Origin: Anas platyrhynchos
Lineage: Eukaryota; Chordata; Aves; Anseriformes; Anatidae
Direction: 5' to 3'
Length of the DNA stretch: 64,000 nucleotides
Assembly (NCBI RefSeq): GCF_047663525.1
Contig: NC_092617.1
Span: 4,344,501-4,408,500, forward strand
Of the stretch, positions 45,849-57,119 are shown piece by piece (position 1 is the first letter of the stretch; each line of letters opens with the position of its first letter). Made by a program: the position numbers and the translations under genes. The notes under the pieces were generated by a model. That model searched no databases. It was not told where the DNA came from and worked only from the letters and a program-made list of their open reading frames with translations.

Positions 45849-46772
45849 TTAAAAAGCACATATAGAAAGCTTCCTCACTGCATTCTTGAGCTCCTGGTTC
45901 CTCATGCTGTAGATGAGGGGGTTCACTACTGGAGGTACCACTGAGTACACAAGGGACACCACCAGGTCCAGGTATGGGGAGGAGAAGGAGGGAGGCTTCA
46001 GGTAGGCAAACATGCCAGTGCTGACCATCAGGGAGACCACAGCCAGGTGAGGGAGGCACGTGGAAAAGGCTTTGTGCCGGCCCTGCTCAGAAGGCATCCT
46101 CAGCACTGCCCTGAAGATCTGCATGTAGGAGAAAACAATGAAAACAAAACAACCAAAGCCTGAAGAAAAACTAAACACAAGAGCCCCAACTTCCCTGAGG
46201 TAGCCATCTGAGCAGGAAAGCTTGAGGATCTGAGGGATTTCACAGAAGAACTGGTCCACAGCATTGCCTTGGCAGAGGGGCAGGGAAAATGTGTTGACCG
46301 TGTGCAGGACAGCATTGAGAAAGCCACTGCCCCAGGCAGCTGCTGCCATCTGGGCACAAGCTCTGCTGCCCAGGAGGCTCCCATAGTGCAGGGGCTTGCA
46401 GATGGCAACGTAGCGGTCAAAGGCCATGACAGTGAGGAGGAAATACTCTGCTCCAACCAGGAAGACTAAAAGGAACACCTGCGCAGCACATCCTTGATAG
46501 GAGATGGCCCTGGTGTCCCAGAGGGCATTGGCCATGGCTTTGGGCAGAGTGGTGGAGATGCAGCCCAGGTCGAGGAGGGCGAGGTTGAGGAGGAAGAAGT
46601 ACATGGGGGTGTGGAGGCGGTGGTTGCAGGCTACGGTGGTGATGATGAGGCCGTTGCCCAGGAGGGCAGCCAGGTAGATGCCCAGGAAGAGCGCGAAGTG
46701 CAGGAGCTGCAGCTCGCGCGTGTCTGTGAATGCCAGCAGCAGGAACTCAGTGATGGTGCTTCTGTTGGACAT
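45849..46772 (-). CDS. Olfactory receptor OR6, OR14-like, intact
   Basis: A 307-residue odorant receptor starting MSNRSTITEF (N3 glycosylation site). The frame is open ten residues further, but that lies over the splice acceptor. GN 39-40, PMYFFL 56-61, C95, MAFDRYVAICKPLHY (F118 in place of Y; DRY intact), cysteines 167/177/187, KAFSTC 234-239, NPLIYSMRN 284-292, short tail. TM1 end (GLIITTVACNHR) and TM5 (LVFSFSSGFGCF) are private. It lies at the same place as OR3 in a direct duplication of about 25 kb offset, yet the two proteins differ in most variable positions. Flanked by large inverted repeats. Confidence 0.95.
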   Translation of the reverse strand: MSNRSTITEFLLLAFTDTRELQLLHFALFLGIYLAALLGNGLIITTVACNHRLHTPMYFFLLNLALLDLGCISTTLPKAMANALWDTRAISYQGCAAQVFLLVFLVGAEYFLLTVMAFDRYVAICKPLHYGSLLGSRACAQMAAAAWGSGFLNAVLHTVNTFSLPLCQGNAVDQFFCEIPQILKLSCSDGYLREVGALVFSFSSGFGCFVFIVFSYMQIFRAVLRMPSEQGRHKAFSTCLPHLAVVSLMVSTGMFAYLKPPSFSSPYLDLVVSLVYSVVPPVVNPLIYSMRNQELKNAVRKLSICAF

Positions 46773-46794
46773 CTGCTTTTCTGGGGATGTGATC

Positions 46795-46796
46795 CT
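46795..46796 (-). other. Predicted 3' splice site of OR6
   Basis: TCATCCTCTTCCTTGCTCAG on the minus strand, 22-nt 5' UTR. Confidence 0.65.
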
Positions 46797-47108
46797 GAGC
46801 AAGGAAGAGGATGAGAGTAATAAAGTACAAGAAACATATCAGAGGAAAATGAATTCCATTTCTCATTTAAATCCATCACGTGTATTGTGCACTTTCTGGC
46901 ATACATCTGGCAGTTCCCTTTCATGCATCCTGATTCATTCTGCCTGAGGGTGTCTGTTGGAACAGGGGGCTCTACTGTGGGCAATGCAGGAATCAGTCCT
47001 GTCCTACAGCAAGAGGTGAAGAGGAACATGGGGGAATGTCAGTTTCACTTCCCTCCTAATCTCAAAGAATTTTGCCCCAGACAAACTGCAGAGCAGAGCT
47101 GTGGAGAC
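46797..47108 (-). repeat. OR6 upstream, paralogous to OR3 upstream
   Basis: Aligns with 21396-21710. Non-coding. Confidence 0.65.

Positions 47109-47192
<84 letters not shown>
47109..47192. repeat. (ATT)28 microsatellite
   Basis: 84 bp of uninterrupted ATT, about 320 bp before the OR6 acceptor. The OR3 paralogue has only a short, impure T/A tract at this spot. Confidence 0.97.
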
Positions 47193-48139
47193 TCACATTG
47201 TTGTTTTTGATTTTTTGTTTCAGCTGTCCCACCACTCCTGAGGAATATTTCCAAGCCACAGGCCTGGCTATTTCTGCTGGACTGAAAGGGAATCCTTGTA
47301 GATCATTATCAGAGAAAAAGGGACTGTCACTTTAGTGCACAGTGTTCATTGGCGAGGACAGCCAGTCTGTCCATGAAGTACGGTCTCAGCTGCCCCGTGA
47401 AAGCTGCAGGAAAGTTCTACTCACATGTTTGATTGAAAAGAACAAAGACACTGCTGAGAGCAGAGGAATCCAGGATCAAAGTGCCCATCTCCACACCCCT
47501 CACCCTGTCCCTCCACCCAAGCACACCGAAGGCTCACTCCATGGGCATGTGAAACCCCCATCCCCAGCCAGCCTGGGAACAAGACCAGCAGCAGCACGGC
47601 CAGCTGGAGAAGCCAGGAGGAATGCCAGCGTGCAGCTGCCAGGGGAGGCAAGGCCAGGGAGGGACAGATGGACACTCAGCAGACCCTCCTGTGCTGCAGC
47701 TCTGCCTGCAGACGAGGCAGCTCCTCCTCATTGTAAATGATCTGTGCCCACTTCAAGCCAGCAGAGACCTCCCAAAGACAGGGATGTCTCCCAGCACTGG
47801 GCACTGGGGGCTTTGCAGCTCTTAAAGATCAACTAGGATAAAACCTGAGAGGACCACAAAATGATGTTGGTGCAGTTTCTGGGCTGAGGTGTGGGAAGGG
47901 ACTTTATAAACTTCATTGCTGACAAACTGGTCTCTCACTGCAGTTGTCTTGGAGTCTCAGTCTCCAGTACAAACCTGACCACCTATTACCATGAAACCAG
48001 CCTCCCCTCCACTGCAGGAATCTGCAAGTACAGGCTACAGAAAATATCTTGCCTTTCAGGTAGCCCCTGCCTTGTTCTTCCTTTTGAAAAATCCAATCAT
48101 ACATGCCATTCTCTAAAGTGTTTTCTACTCATTTCTGGA
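47193..48139. repeat. OR6 distal upstream, duplicated at 22.2-23.09 kb
   Basis: Direct paralogue of the OR3 upstream region but without the CR1 at 21972-22170. No gene. Confidence 0.7.
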
Positions 48140-48700
48140 GAAACAGAGAGACCCACCCTGACAGATGCTATCAGCCATTGGATGGGCCAGCTGTAGAAGA
48201 CCCCTCTGGCAACCCCACCTGCAGTGCCCTGCTGCCAGAGCCTCATGGTACCAAGAGCCTGCAGATGTGTCCTGCCACACGCTGCCCTCTGTTGTTGTGC
48301 TCCTCAGTGCCTCCAAGGCCTCTCTCCTTCTCTCCTCTCTGTGTGCCAGCTGCGGTCAGAGCCCCCAGCCCTGCTGCGCTGTGCAGAGGAGCTGCTCCTG
48401 GGCACAGCTGTCTCTCTGCAGCGCTTACCAGGAGCTCCCCTTGGGCCCAAGAGCCCGGCCCAGCTCAGCAGCACAGCACCCGACCATGGCATTGCTTGCT
48501 CTGTGCCCTTGGGCTCCCTTGAGGTGTCCCCAAGGCCTCAGGGCTGACAGCTCCCCAAGGCAGCAGGGTCTCTGCTGGGGTGTGGTGGTTGAAGCAGATT
48601 GAAGGCATCACTGACTGCTTCTCTCTGTAGATGTCAGAGACTGATTTTTTAAAGTGTGATTTGTGCTTTTGGACTGTGGTTGTCAAACAAGAGTACAAAT
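48140..48700 (+). repeat. Block V copy upstream of OR6
   Basis: As 23090-23640. Includes TCCCCTTGGGCCC at about 48435, an EBF-like inverted half-site pair shared with the OR5 copy but not with the OR3 copy. Confidence 0.75.
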
Positions 48701-50053
48701 GTTTCCCTCCCTTAACCCCTGTTCTGTTCCCACTGCATGGCACAACCTCAGCCACGACTGCCAGGGATCATTTCACCCTTCTGAATGTGTCCTAAGGCTC
48801 GAGTAGTGGAAGGTCTGGCTCCAGAAGACAGCTGTACTTGAATCTGGGGAATTTCTCTCATGTACAGAAGTTATTTCTTCTCCTCCCAGCTATTATTCTG
48901 TGGCCCCAGCGTAATAGATATCTTCTGTGGTTTTGCCCCATTGCTGGAGCTGTCCTGCAGTGCCAAGGTGATACTCACAGTCTTTGATTTCATAATCTAG
49001 ATTTTTGGATCCTATCTTCCTCTTCTCTCTCATGCAGTTTTCAGGTGTGTGTGTGTCCTGTATTGGCAGGCCAAAGCCTTATCCACCTGCTCTTCTGTCC
49101 TCACGAGTGTCACTGTTTTCTATGATACTGCCATCACTGTATGTGAGAAGCCCAAATACAGCCCTCCTTAGAGATGTTAATGAAGCCCTTTCCTAAACCA
49201 CCATCCTCCCAGTCAGCCCTCAGGTTGCCTAGAGGTGGTACAGGAAGGGTGAGAGAAGTTCAAGTGGATCTGCAGATGTCATCATAAGACCTATCTCAAA
49301 GACCTTGGAAAGGACAGATGAATCAAAGACTTTCCTTGGGCCTTGGAAATGACAGATGTCAAACTCATCTGCTAATAGGAAGGCAAGCAGAAGGATGATA
49401 AAGCCTAATCAAGGAATAAAAAGACAGCCTTAGCCTTAGCCCCCAAACCAGACCTAAACTGAAGTCCTCAAAGCTTGCCCTTATCCTAAACTTTGAGCAG
49501 GATCCTTGAGCAAAACACCAATCCCTCCCTCGATGTTTTGCCAGTCCCTTGACCCTGGAGGGTGACATCTAATTCCTAAACATTAACCTGATCATCTAAC
49601 CCCCAAAGCCCTCCACCATGCACACAGAACATCTCAGCTTCAACCTCACTCCTATCCCTAACTTCAGCTGTTTGTCCCCTTGGGGCAGGGCAGGGACTGT
49701 GAGGTCCTGCAGCAGTCCCATGGCATTGGAAGAGGCATGTGAGGTGACAGGTATGTGATCAGATCAGAGGCCACAAGGAGGAGCTGGCTGGGAATGCTGG
49801 GATGAGGTCAGGTGTGCCTCAGGATGTGCTGGGCCTGCAAAAGGCACATGGCTGTGAAGGAGGCTGGGAGGTCACTTCTGTCTCTGGATCTGATGGACCA
49901 GCAGGAGGAATGTGGCACAGATAGGGACCGTAAAGGCCAGAAGCATGCACATGGCATTGAAGATGATGGTGAGGCACCTTCTGTTCTGGTCAGGTGAGAG
50001 ACCACAGGAAGGCTGATGGGGTGGGAGTCATGCTTGTGGTTGAGCTAGTGAGA
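48701..50053. repeat. Intergenic; partly shared with 23.99-24.33 kb and 45.24-45.44 kb
   Basis: 48790-49130 matches 23990-24335. 49131-49680 has no recognised match or gene. 49680-50005 contains a GGTCACTTCTGTCTCT motif like block M and is the inverse of 45240-45440. Confidence 0.6.
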
Positions 50054-51685
50054 CCATAGAATGAGAGAATGGCTCCTGTTGGAAGGGACCTTAAAGGTCA
50101 TCTAGTTCCAAGCCCCTGGCCATAAGCAGGGATGCCTCCTATGAGATCAGGTTGCCCAGCGCCTCACCTAACCTGCTCTTGATCAGCTGCAGGGATGGGG
50201 CATCCACAGCTTCTCTGGGCAACCTCTTCCAGTGCCTCACCTCCCTCTGAGTGAAGAGTTTCCTCCTAACCTCTAATCTAAATCTCTCTTTTAGCTTAAA
50301 ACCATTCACCCTTGTCATATCATTATCTAATTGAACGAAGAGTCACTCTCCATCTTTTTATAAGCTCCCTTTAAGTACTGCAAGTCCACAAAGAGGTCAC
50401 CCCCGGAGCCTTCTTTTCTCCAGGCTGAACAGCCTCAGCTCTCTCAGCCTTTCTTCATAGGAGACATGCTCCAGCCCCTTGATCATCTTTGTGGCCCTCC
50501 TCAGGACCCATTCTAACAGATGCACACCCTTCTCATGCTGGGGGCTGAGTCCTGGATGCAGGACTCCAAGTGGGGCCTCCCAAGGGCAGAGTACAAGGAG
50601 TAGAAGTAGAAGTGACCTCCCTCCACCTGCTGGCCACTCCTCCGCTTATGGAGCCCAGGATGCAGTTGGCCTTCTGGGTTACAAGCACAGAATGTACTGT
50701 CTCACTGTCTCATTGTCGATCTCACTGTCTGTCATAGATAAAGATATTAAACTGTAGCAGTGCCAGGACAGACTCCGGAGGTACAACACTTTTCACCAGC
50801 CTCCACTTGGACATAGAGCCATTGAGCACCACTCTCTGGGTGTGACCTTCAGGCCAACTCCTTATCCACTGAATTGTGCACCCATCAAATGCATATCTCT
50901 CCAATTTGGAGACAAAGATGTCATATGGGACAGTGTCAATGGTCTTACAGAAGTCCAAGTGGATGACATAGGTCGGTCTTCTCTTGTTGTCTGATGTGGT
51001 CACTCCATTGTAGAAAGCCATCACATTGGTCAGGCACAATTTACCCTTTGGAGAAGCCATGCTGGCTGTCTGAGATCACCTCTTTGTCTTGCAGGGGCCT
51101 TGACATCGATTCCAGGAGGATCATTTCCATGATCTTGCCAGCCACAGAGGTGAGGCTCACTATTCGGTAGTTCCATGGATTCTCCTTTCTACCCTTTTTA
51201 AAAATGGGAGTGATGTTTCCTTTTTCCAGTCAGCAGGGACTTCACCTGACTGTCAGGACTCTTCAAATATGATGGAGAGAGGCTTGCCAACTGCATCAGG
51301 CAGTTCCCTCAGGACCCTGGGATGCAAGTCAGCAAGCCCCATAGACTTGTACTTGTTGAGTTCCATCAGGTTGTCTCAAACCTCCTCTTCACTTAGAGCA
51401 GGAGGGACTTTGCCCCCCAGCCTCCATCTATGGCTTCAGGGAATGAAAGACTTGGGAAGCCTGACTGGCAGGGAAGACTGAGGCAAAGATGTTGTTGAGT
51501 CCCTCAGGCTTCTCCATGTCTGTCATTACCAGTTCACCCTTCTCATCCCTCAGAGGGGGCACACTCTCCTTGGCCTTACTTTCCTGAGCAATATACCTAT
51601 AGGATCTCTTCCTATTATTCCTTGCATCCCTTGAAAAGAACAGTTCCATCCATGCCTTGGCTTTCCTTATCCCATCCCTGCACAT
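50054..51685 (-). mobile_element. CR1 LINE fragment with RT pieces
   Basis: Starts at its 3' end (CCATAGAATGAGAGAATGG), continues through 3'-UTR-like sequence, then ORF2 pieces on the minus strand in the same order as at 24340-25705. From about 50775 it is nearly identical to 24800-25705. Frames carry the same breaks, so the breaks predate the duplication. Confidence 0.93.
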
Positions 51686-52419
51686 ATGAAACTGAAACAT
51701 GTGAGAGGTCCTGGGAAAAGTAACCCCGGATGCACAGAACCCACTTGGGAAAAAAAAAACTTTGTAGGAAGCATGATTTTGTGGAAGTGCAGAGCTGATG
51801 GGCACATTGTGCAGGATGCTGCTAAAGACCTTTGTGTCCTTTTCTCTCCTGAGTACAATGCGACTTCCTTCTCAGGAATGGAGGAGCCAACAGAGGTGAG
51901 ACAGATACTCTGCGATCATGGATGTCATCAGAGAGCTGATTCCAGGAAGATACGCAGAGGTCAGGAGCAGCCTGAACAAGAGACATGTGAGATTTTGGGG
52001 TGGGAAGAGGAGCGTGGCCAGCAGAAATTAGTGGTTTCATAGAGGTAAAAGCATTCCTGCAATGCCCATACTGCAGTAACAATGACTTAAAAAAGTCACA
52101 TATGGCCCTTACCTAACTGGAAACAGTAATTTTAATCCCTAAACCTAAATGCTACTACAACACTCTGAAAGGAATCAATTTTCTCTCTTGATAACCATAA
52201 TCCCTTCCCTTAAAACTAACATTAAAATGCTCTATTTAACCCTAGACTCCCTGGCAGACGTAAAACACATGTAAACCACAGAGCTTGTCCATACCTGAAC
52301 TACAGACATGACAGCACAAGCAGAACACCAAACAATCCCACTAAAACTTTGCTTACTCTAACCCAGAAAGTGAAAAAGAGATACCAAGGGGCCTAGAGAA
52401 AGCTCAGCTTTACCTCAGG
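51686..52419 (-). repeat. Block X (reverse), near-identical to 25706-26429
   Basis: Differs from the 25.7-kb copy at only a handful of positions by eye, including a homopolymer A-run difference near 51755. Inverse of 42896-43585. Confidence 0.82.
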
Positions 52420-52915
52420 ATCTCCTGCCCCCGCAGGAGCAATGTGACTGTGGCAGGGACTATGAGGTCACTTCTGTCTCTGCACTTGATAGGGCAGCAG
52501 CGAGAATGTGTCACAGAAAGGGACTGTGAGGTCACTTGTGTCTGGATGTGGCAGGTCAGCCTTGACTTCTCCCTGGGATCTGCACTTTTGGGCTGACATC
52601 TGGCAGTGGCCCTGCTAGGCCAGCAGAAGGCACCTGCTTGGCATGCTGACTGGGGGATCCCCTCTGCCTCCAGACCCAGGAGGACCCAGACAGAAAGAAG
52701 GCCCCCAGATGGGTTGTCCTGGCCCTTCTGCTTGAGTCCATGAGTGGGCAGCAGCAGGCACAAGGCTTGGCTGTGTCTAGCCAAGAAGCTGCAAGGCCAG
52801 CAGCAGGCCCCTGGCTTGGAAGCTGCTGCTGAGGTGACTTGTGTCTGCTTGGCTGAGAGGCCGCCAGGAGCCTTCTAGGTTGGGATGCCTACTTCAGGAG
52901 GGGTTTCCACCATGC
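52420..52915 (+). repeat. Block M copy (long form)
   Basis: Two GTGAGGTCACTT-type motifs near 52463 and 52527. Diverges from the 26.4-kb copy after about 52500. Confidence 0.78.
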
Positions 52916-54323
52916 TGATGCCATACGAGCAGTGGTGCCTTCTCACAAGGAACCAGGGCAGCTTTCTACAGAGCTGCCGTATGAGATATTTGTGTCCATG
53001 GCTATGGCTATTGTCTCTGCCACTAAAGCTTTTGAGGAGACGACTAATCATTAAAGCACCAGAGCCTAAATGAATCCTCAGGGGCTCATTTAATTGGTGA
53101 TTCCAATTCCTTTGGCTGGGCCTCTGTTACAGAGCAGGGGCCGGGCTCGTGGGAGAGAGAAAACACATTTGAGAAAGTCCCATGATGCAGAGAGACAGCT
53201 GTGCCCAGGAGCAGCTCCTCTGCACAGCTGTGACTGGGGGCTGTGACTGCAGCTGGCATGGGGAGAGCAGAGAAAGAGAGAGTGGCTGAAGTCAGTTGGC
53301 AGTGGGAGGATGCTGAGAGCTGCCTGCAGGAGAAACCTGCACAGCCCTTGACAAGGTAAGGGTCTGGCTGCAGGGCCATGCAGCTGCAGGTCCTGGAAGG
53401 GTCTCCTGCTGGGTCTTGTTTCTGGGAGGGCAGTGGGCAATGCAATAGGCTTTGAGAGTCCTGCTGGGTTGCAGTGCGAGGTGAGGAAGTCTGGCAGAAG
53501 CCCCTTGGAGTGCCCTATGCCAAGTGCCCTTGGACAGCAATGAGCAGAGTGGCCAAGCCTCCTCCAGACTCTGCAACGCTGCAGCTGGGATATGGGACAC
53601 TGCAGCTTTCAGATATCCAGCTGTCTGTGGGGCATCCTCCTGGCTGCAGGCTGCTCTCCCGCAGGATGCAGCTCTCCTGTGGCATCCTTGTGTTATCCTG
53701 GTGCCCCAAGGAGAAGACACCTCCATGCTAACACCATGGCCTTGCGTCTTGATTGCTGTCTGTGGGAAGCTGCAATGACGTGAAATAAGGGCAATGACCT
53801 CTACACCTCATGCTACGAGGGAAGAGCTGAGAACTTGCTCACAATGCACAGACAAGGGGAGGTTTCTGTCCAGCTGCACTTGGAGTGGGGCTTCTCTGTT
53901 CTCAGCTGTCTCCTGTTCCTTCTCAGGGCAGCACCTGAGAGGGATGGTCTTCTAGCTCATAGAGGGGTAGCCCAAGGCAGCAGAGAGCAGGACTGATGGG
54001 CAGAGCTGCTCTGCTCAGTCTTCCCCAGAGGACAAGTCCTTTGCCTCTTGGCACCCACAGGATATCACCTGGAGTGTGCAAGTAATGTCAGGGAGTTCCA
54101 CCATTCAATACCTCTCCTATGTGTTATACGGACAACTAGGATAAAATAAAGCGAGGAAAATAGTTGCAGCTTTGCTCCACAATCAGCTCAGTTGTTTGCA
54201 ACAATACTGCAAAGCTCATTGGTCTGACGTTTTTCTGACTTTGAGTTATCCACCCTTCCGTTTTATTTCCTATTTTCCTCAGAGAAGTCTGTTCTAACAT
54301 TGCTCTGCCTTCTCCTCTTCAAT
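52916..54323. repeat. OR7 upstream region with parts of W, V and Y
   Basis: 52905-53085 resembles W (reverse); 53100-53330 block V (reverse, core at about 53237, 1.1 kb before the ATG); 53340-53960 matches 62530-63110 inverted, including block Y. No gene. Confidence 0.65.
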
Positions 54324-54325
54324 AG
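54324..54325 (+). other. Predicted 3' splice site of OR7
   Basis: TGCCTTCTCCTCTTCAATAG, 23 nt before the ATG. Its pyrimidine tract matches OR4, but with AATAG in place of CAGCAG. Confidence 0.55.
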
Positions 54326-54348
54326 AGAAGCAAGTAGAAAGTCAGAGA

Positions 54349-55290
54349 ATGCCCAACAGCAGCTCTGTGAGTGAGTTCCTCCTGCTGGCATTCGCAGACA
54401 CACGCGAGCTGCAGCTCCTGCACTTCGCGCTCTTCCTGGGCATCTACCTGGCTGCCCTCCTGGGCAACGGCCTCATCCTCAGCGCCATAGCCTGCGACCA
54501 CCGCCTCCACACCCCCATGTACTTCTTCCTCCTCAACCTCGCCCTCCTCGACCTGGGGTCCATCTCCACGACTCTGCCCAAAGCCATGGCCAATGCCCTC
54601 TGGAACACCAGGGCCATCTCCGATCAAGGATGTGCTGCCCAAGTACTTTTTTAATTTTTTTTCTTTGATGCAGAGTTTTCCCTTCTCACCGTCATGGCCT
54701 ACGACCGCTACGTTGCCATCTGCAAGCCCCTGCACTACGGGAGCCTCCTGGGCAGCAGAGCTTGTGCCCAGATGGCAGCAGCTGCCTGGGGCAGTGGTTT
54801 TCTCAATGCTGTCCTGCACACAGCCACTACATTTTCCCTGCCCTTCTGCCATGGCAATGCTTTGGACCAGTTCTTCTGTGAAATCCCCCACATCCTCAAG
54901 CTCTCCTGCTCAGATTCCTATCTCAGAGAAGTTTGGGCAATTCTGTTTAGCATTTTGTTAGCATTTGGTTTCTTTGTTTTCATTGAGGCATCCTATGTGC
55001 AGATCTTCAGGGCAGTGCTGAGGATGCCCTCTGAGCAATGCCGGCAGAAAGCCTTTTCCACGTGCCTCCCTCACCTGTGTGTCACCTCCCTGATGATCAG
55101 CACTGCCATGTTTGCCTACCTGAAGTCCCCCTCCATCTCCTCCCCATCCCTGGACCTGGTGGTCACTCTTCTGTACTCAGTGGTTCCTCCAGTAGTGAAC
55201 CCCCTCATCTACAGCTTGAGGAACCGGGAGCTAAGGGATTCCATCAGGACTCTACTTGAGGACACACATCTTCAGCAAATTCACCTATAA
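54349..55290 (+). pseudogene. Olfactory receptor OR7, OR14-like, single nonsense codon
   Basis: Apart from one TAA at codon 102 (54652-54654) the 313-codon frame is open from MPNSSSVSEF to the stop. The stop falls in outer TM3 (CAAQVLF, stop, FFFFDAEF) in a T-rich run. Everything else is canonical: GN 39-40, PMYFFL, C95, MAYDRYVAICKPLHY, cysteines 167/177/187, KAFSTC, NPLIYSLRN. The C-terminal tail and the whole 3' flank match OR3, while the 5' UTR and acceptor match OR4, so it looks like a recombinant. It may be a recent or segregating null allele. Confidence 0.93.
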
Positions 55291-56385
55291 TACTATCCCT
55301 AACATTAGAAATCCCAGCTCTTCTCAGAAAGAAAATAATATGATGTCTTCTATTATTAAATGTCTGTATTATTATTTTCTCTCATTATTACACATTTGAT
55401 TAACTATTATTCCTAGCCCCCTACAAGTCAATTATTTTTCTGTAGAAGATGGCTTCCTGTGTAGATAAACCTAATAAGAAAGCCATCAGGAATTCATGGC
55501 TCTGAGCTGCCATCTCTTCCTATCCCCTCTGGAGCTGGGGGAACAGCCCCAGCATGCAGGAGGGGCTCATGGCCAAGAGTCCAGCTGACACATGCAGGAG
55601 CAGCCCCGGTGTCTGTTGGGGCTGCCCCTCACTGCCCGCTGGGCTCTGCCTCTCTGCTGCCTTCGGGTCGGGGCTGCTGCTTCCCTGGAGCCATGGCCAT
55701 GGCCAGCAGCAGGACGTGGCCTTTTCACTGCTGCTCTCTTTTGGCTTCCACATTGTGCTTCTTTTTTTCTGGGTTAGACCTGATATCTCCTGTACCTTGG
55801 TGACAGTCCTGTTGTCTCTGCAGTGGCATCCCTGTGGCTGCAGGCAGCAGCAGGCACTGTGCAGCCCTGGGTCACAGCTGCCTCCCTGCTAGCACCACAG
55901 TAACAAGAAGGGCTGCTGAGAGCAAACCCAGAAGTCTGGACACCTCTTTGAAATGTGCTATCAGGAACACAGCCAAGGGGTTGCTCCCTGTTCTTCTCTA
56001 TTCTGGGGGTTCGTCATAGAGTGAAGGACGCAGGATGAAAGTCTCAGGGTGGTCCCTGAGGAACCAAGGGCAGCACTCAGAGCTCCTGTTATGGCAGAAC
56101 TTGCCTAAGGACATGACAGCTGATCTTAAACTTATCTGCATGGGACTACACCCCCTGCAGCGGGGTTGACAGCCAATGCCAACCTGGAGAGGAATCTGGA
56201 GCTGCCAGGAGAAGTCAGGGGATCTCCAGGGACAGGGTGCTCAGTGGGTAGTGATTAGAACCTCATAAAATGACCGTGCAAGGTAGTGTCTGGTAACAAA
56301 CAAGATGAATCTGAGGAGTGCATGGGCAACTCACACTGCTCAGGCTGGGTCAGCTGTCACTGCAGGTTCTCCTCCCAGCCTCTTG
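55291..56385 (+). repeat. OR7 3' flank, inverted copy of OR3 3' flank
   Basis: Reverse complement of 19331-20429, ending sharply at CAGCCTCTT (56385). Includes the 3-prime block at about 55500-55900. Confidence 0.85.
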
Positions 56386-56630
56386 GTCTTTTTATACACC
56401 CCCTTTAAGTACTGAAAGGCCACAAAGATGTTACCCTGGAGCCTTCTTTTCTCCAGGTTGAACAGCCCCAGCTCTCTCAGCCTTTCTTCATATGAGACGT
56501 GCTCCAGCCCCTTGATCATTTTTTTGGCCCTCCTCTGGACCCATTCTAACAGATGCACATCCTTCCTCTGCTGGGTGTCCAAGTCCTGGATGCATCACTA
56601 CAAGTGGGGCCTCAAAAGGGCAGAGGTCAC
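56386..56630 (-). mobile_element. CR1 internal fragment
   Basis: Minus-strand frame 56582-56340 encodes [20 protein letters not shown] and [20 protein letters not shown], the CR1 ORF2 C-terminus. It is bounded on both sides by unrelated blocks, so it was probably left by recombination between repeats. Confidence 0.9.
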
Positions 56631-57119
56631 CTCTGTCTCTGCACTTGATAGGGCAGCAGCAGAAACGTGTCACAGAAAGGGACTGTGAGGTCACTTGTGT
56701 CTGGAGGTGGCAGGTCAGCCTTGACTTCTCCCTGGGAGCTGCACTTTTGGGCTGACATCTGGCAGTGGCCCTGCTAGGCCAGCAGAAGGCACCTGCTTGG
56801 CATGCTGACTGGGGGATCCCCTCTGCCTCCAGACCCAGGAGGACCCAGGCAGAAAGAAGGCCCCCAGATGGGTTGTCCTGTCCCTTCTGCTTGAGTCCAT
56901 GAGTAGGCAGCAGCAGGCACAAGGCTTGGCTGTGTGTAGCCAAGAAGCTGCAAGGCCAGCAGCAGGCCCCTGTCTTGGAAGCTGCTGCTGAGGTGACTTG
57001 TGTGTGGTTGGCTGAGAGGCCGCAAGGAGCCTGCTGGGCTGGGATGCCTACTTCAGGAGTGGTTTCCACCCAGATGCAGCTTCCTTTGGTAGTAGGAAAG
57101 AGCAGGAGAGAAAAAACTG
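56631..57119 (+). repeat. Block M copy (long form, 5'-truncated)
   Basis: Starts inside M at GAGGTCACCTCTGTCTCTGC, directly fused to the CR1 piece. Otherwise as 52420-52915. Confidence 0.78.

Noticed and set aside
47045..47335. Frames reading poly-isoleucine or poly-tyrosine
   Set aside because: Translation of the (ATT)28 microsatellite.
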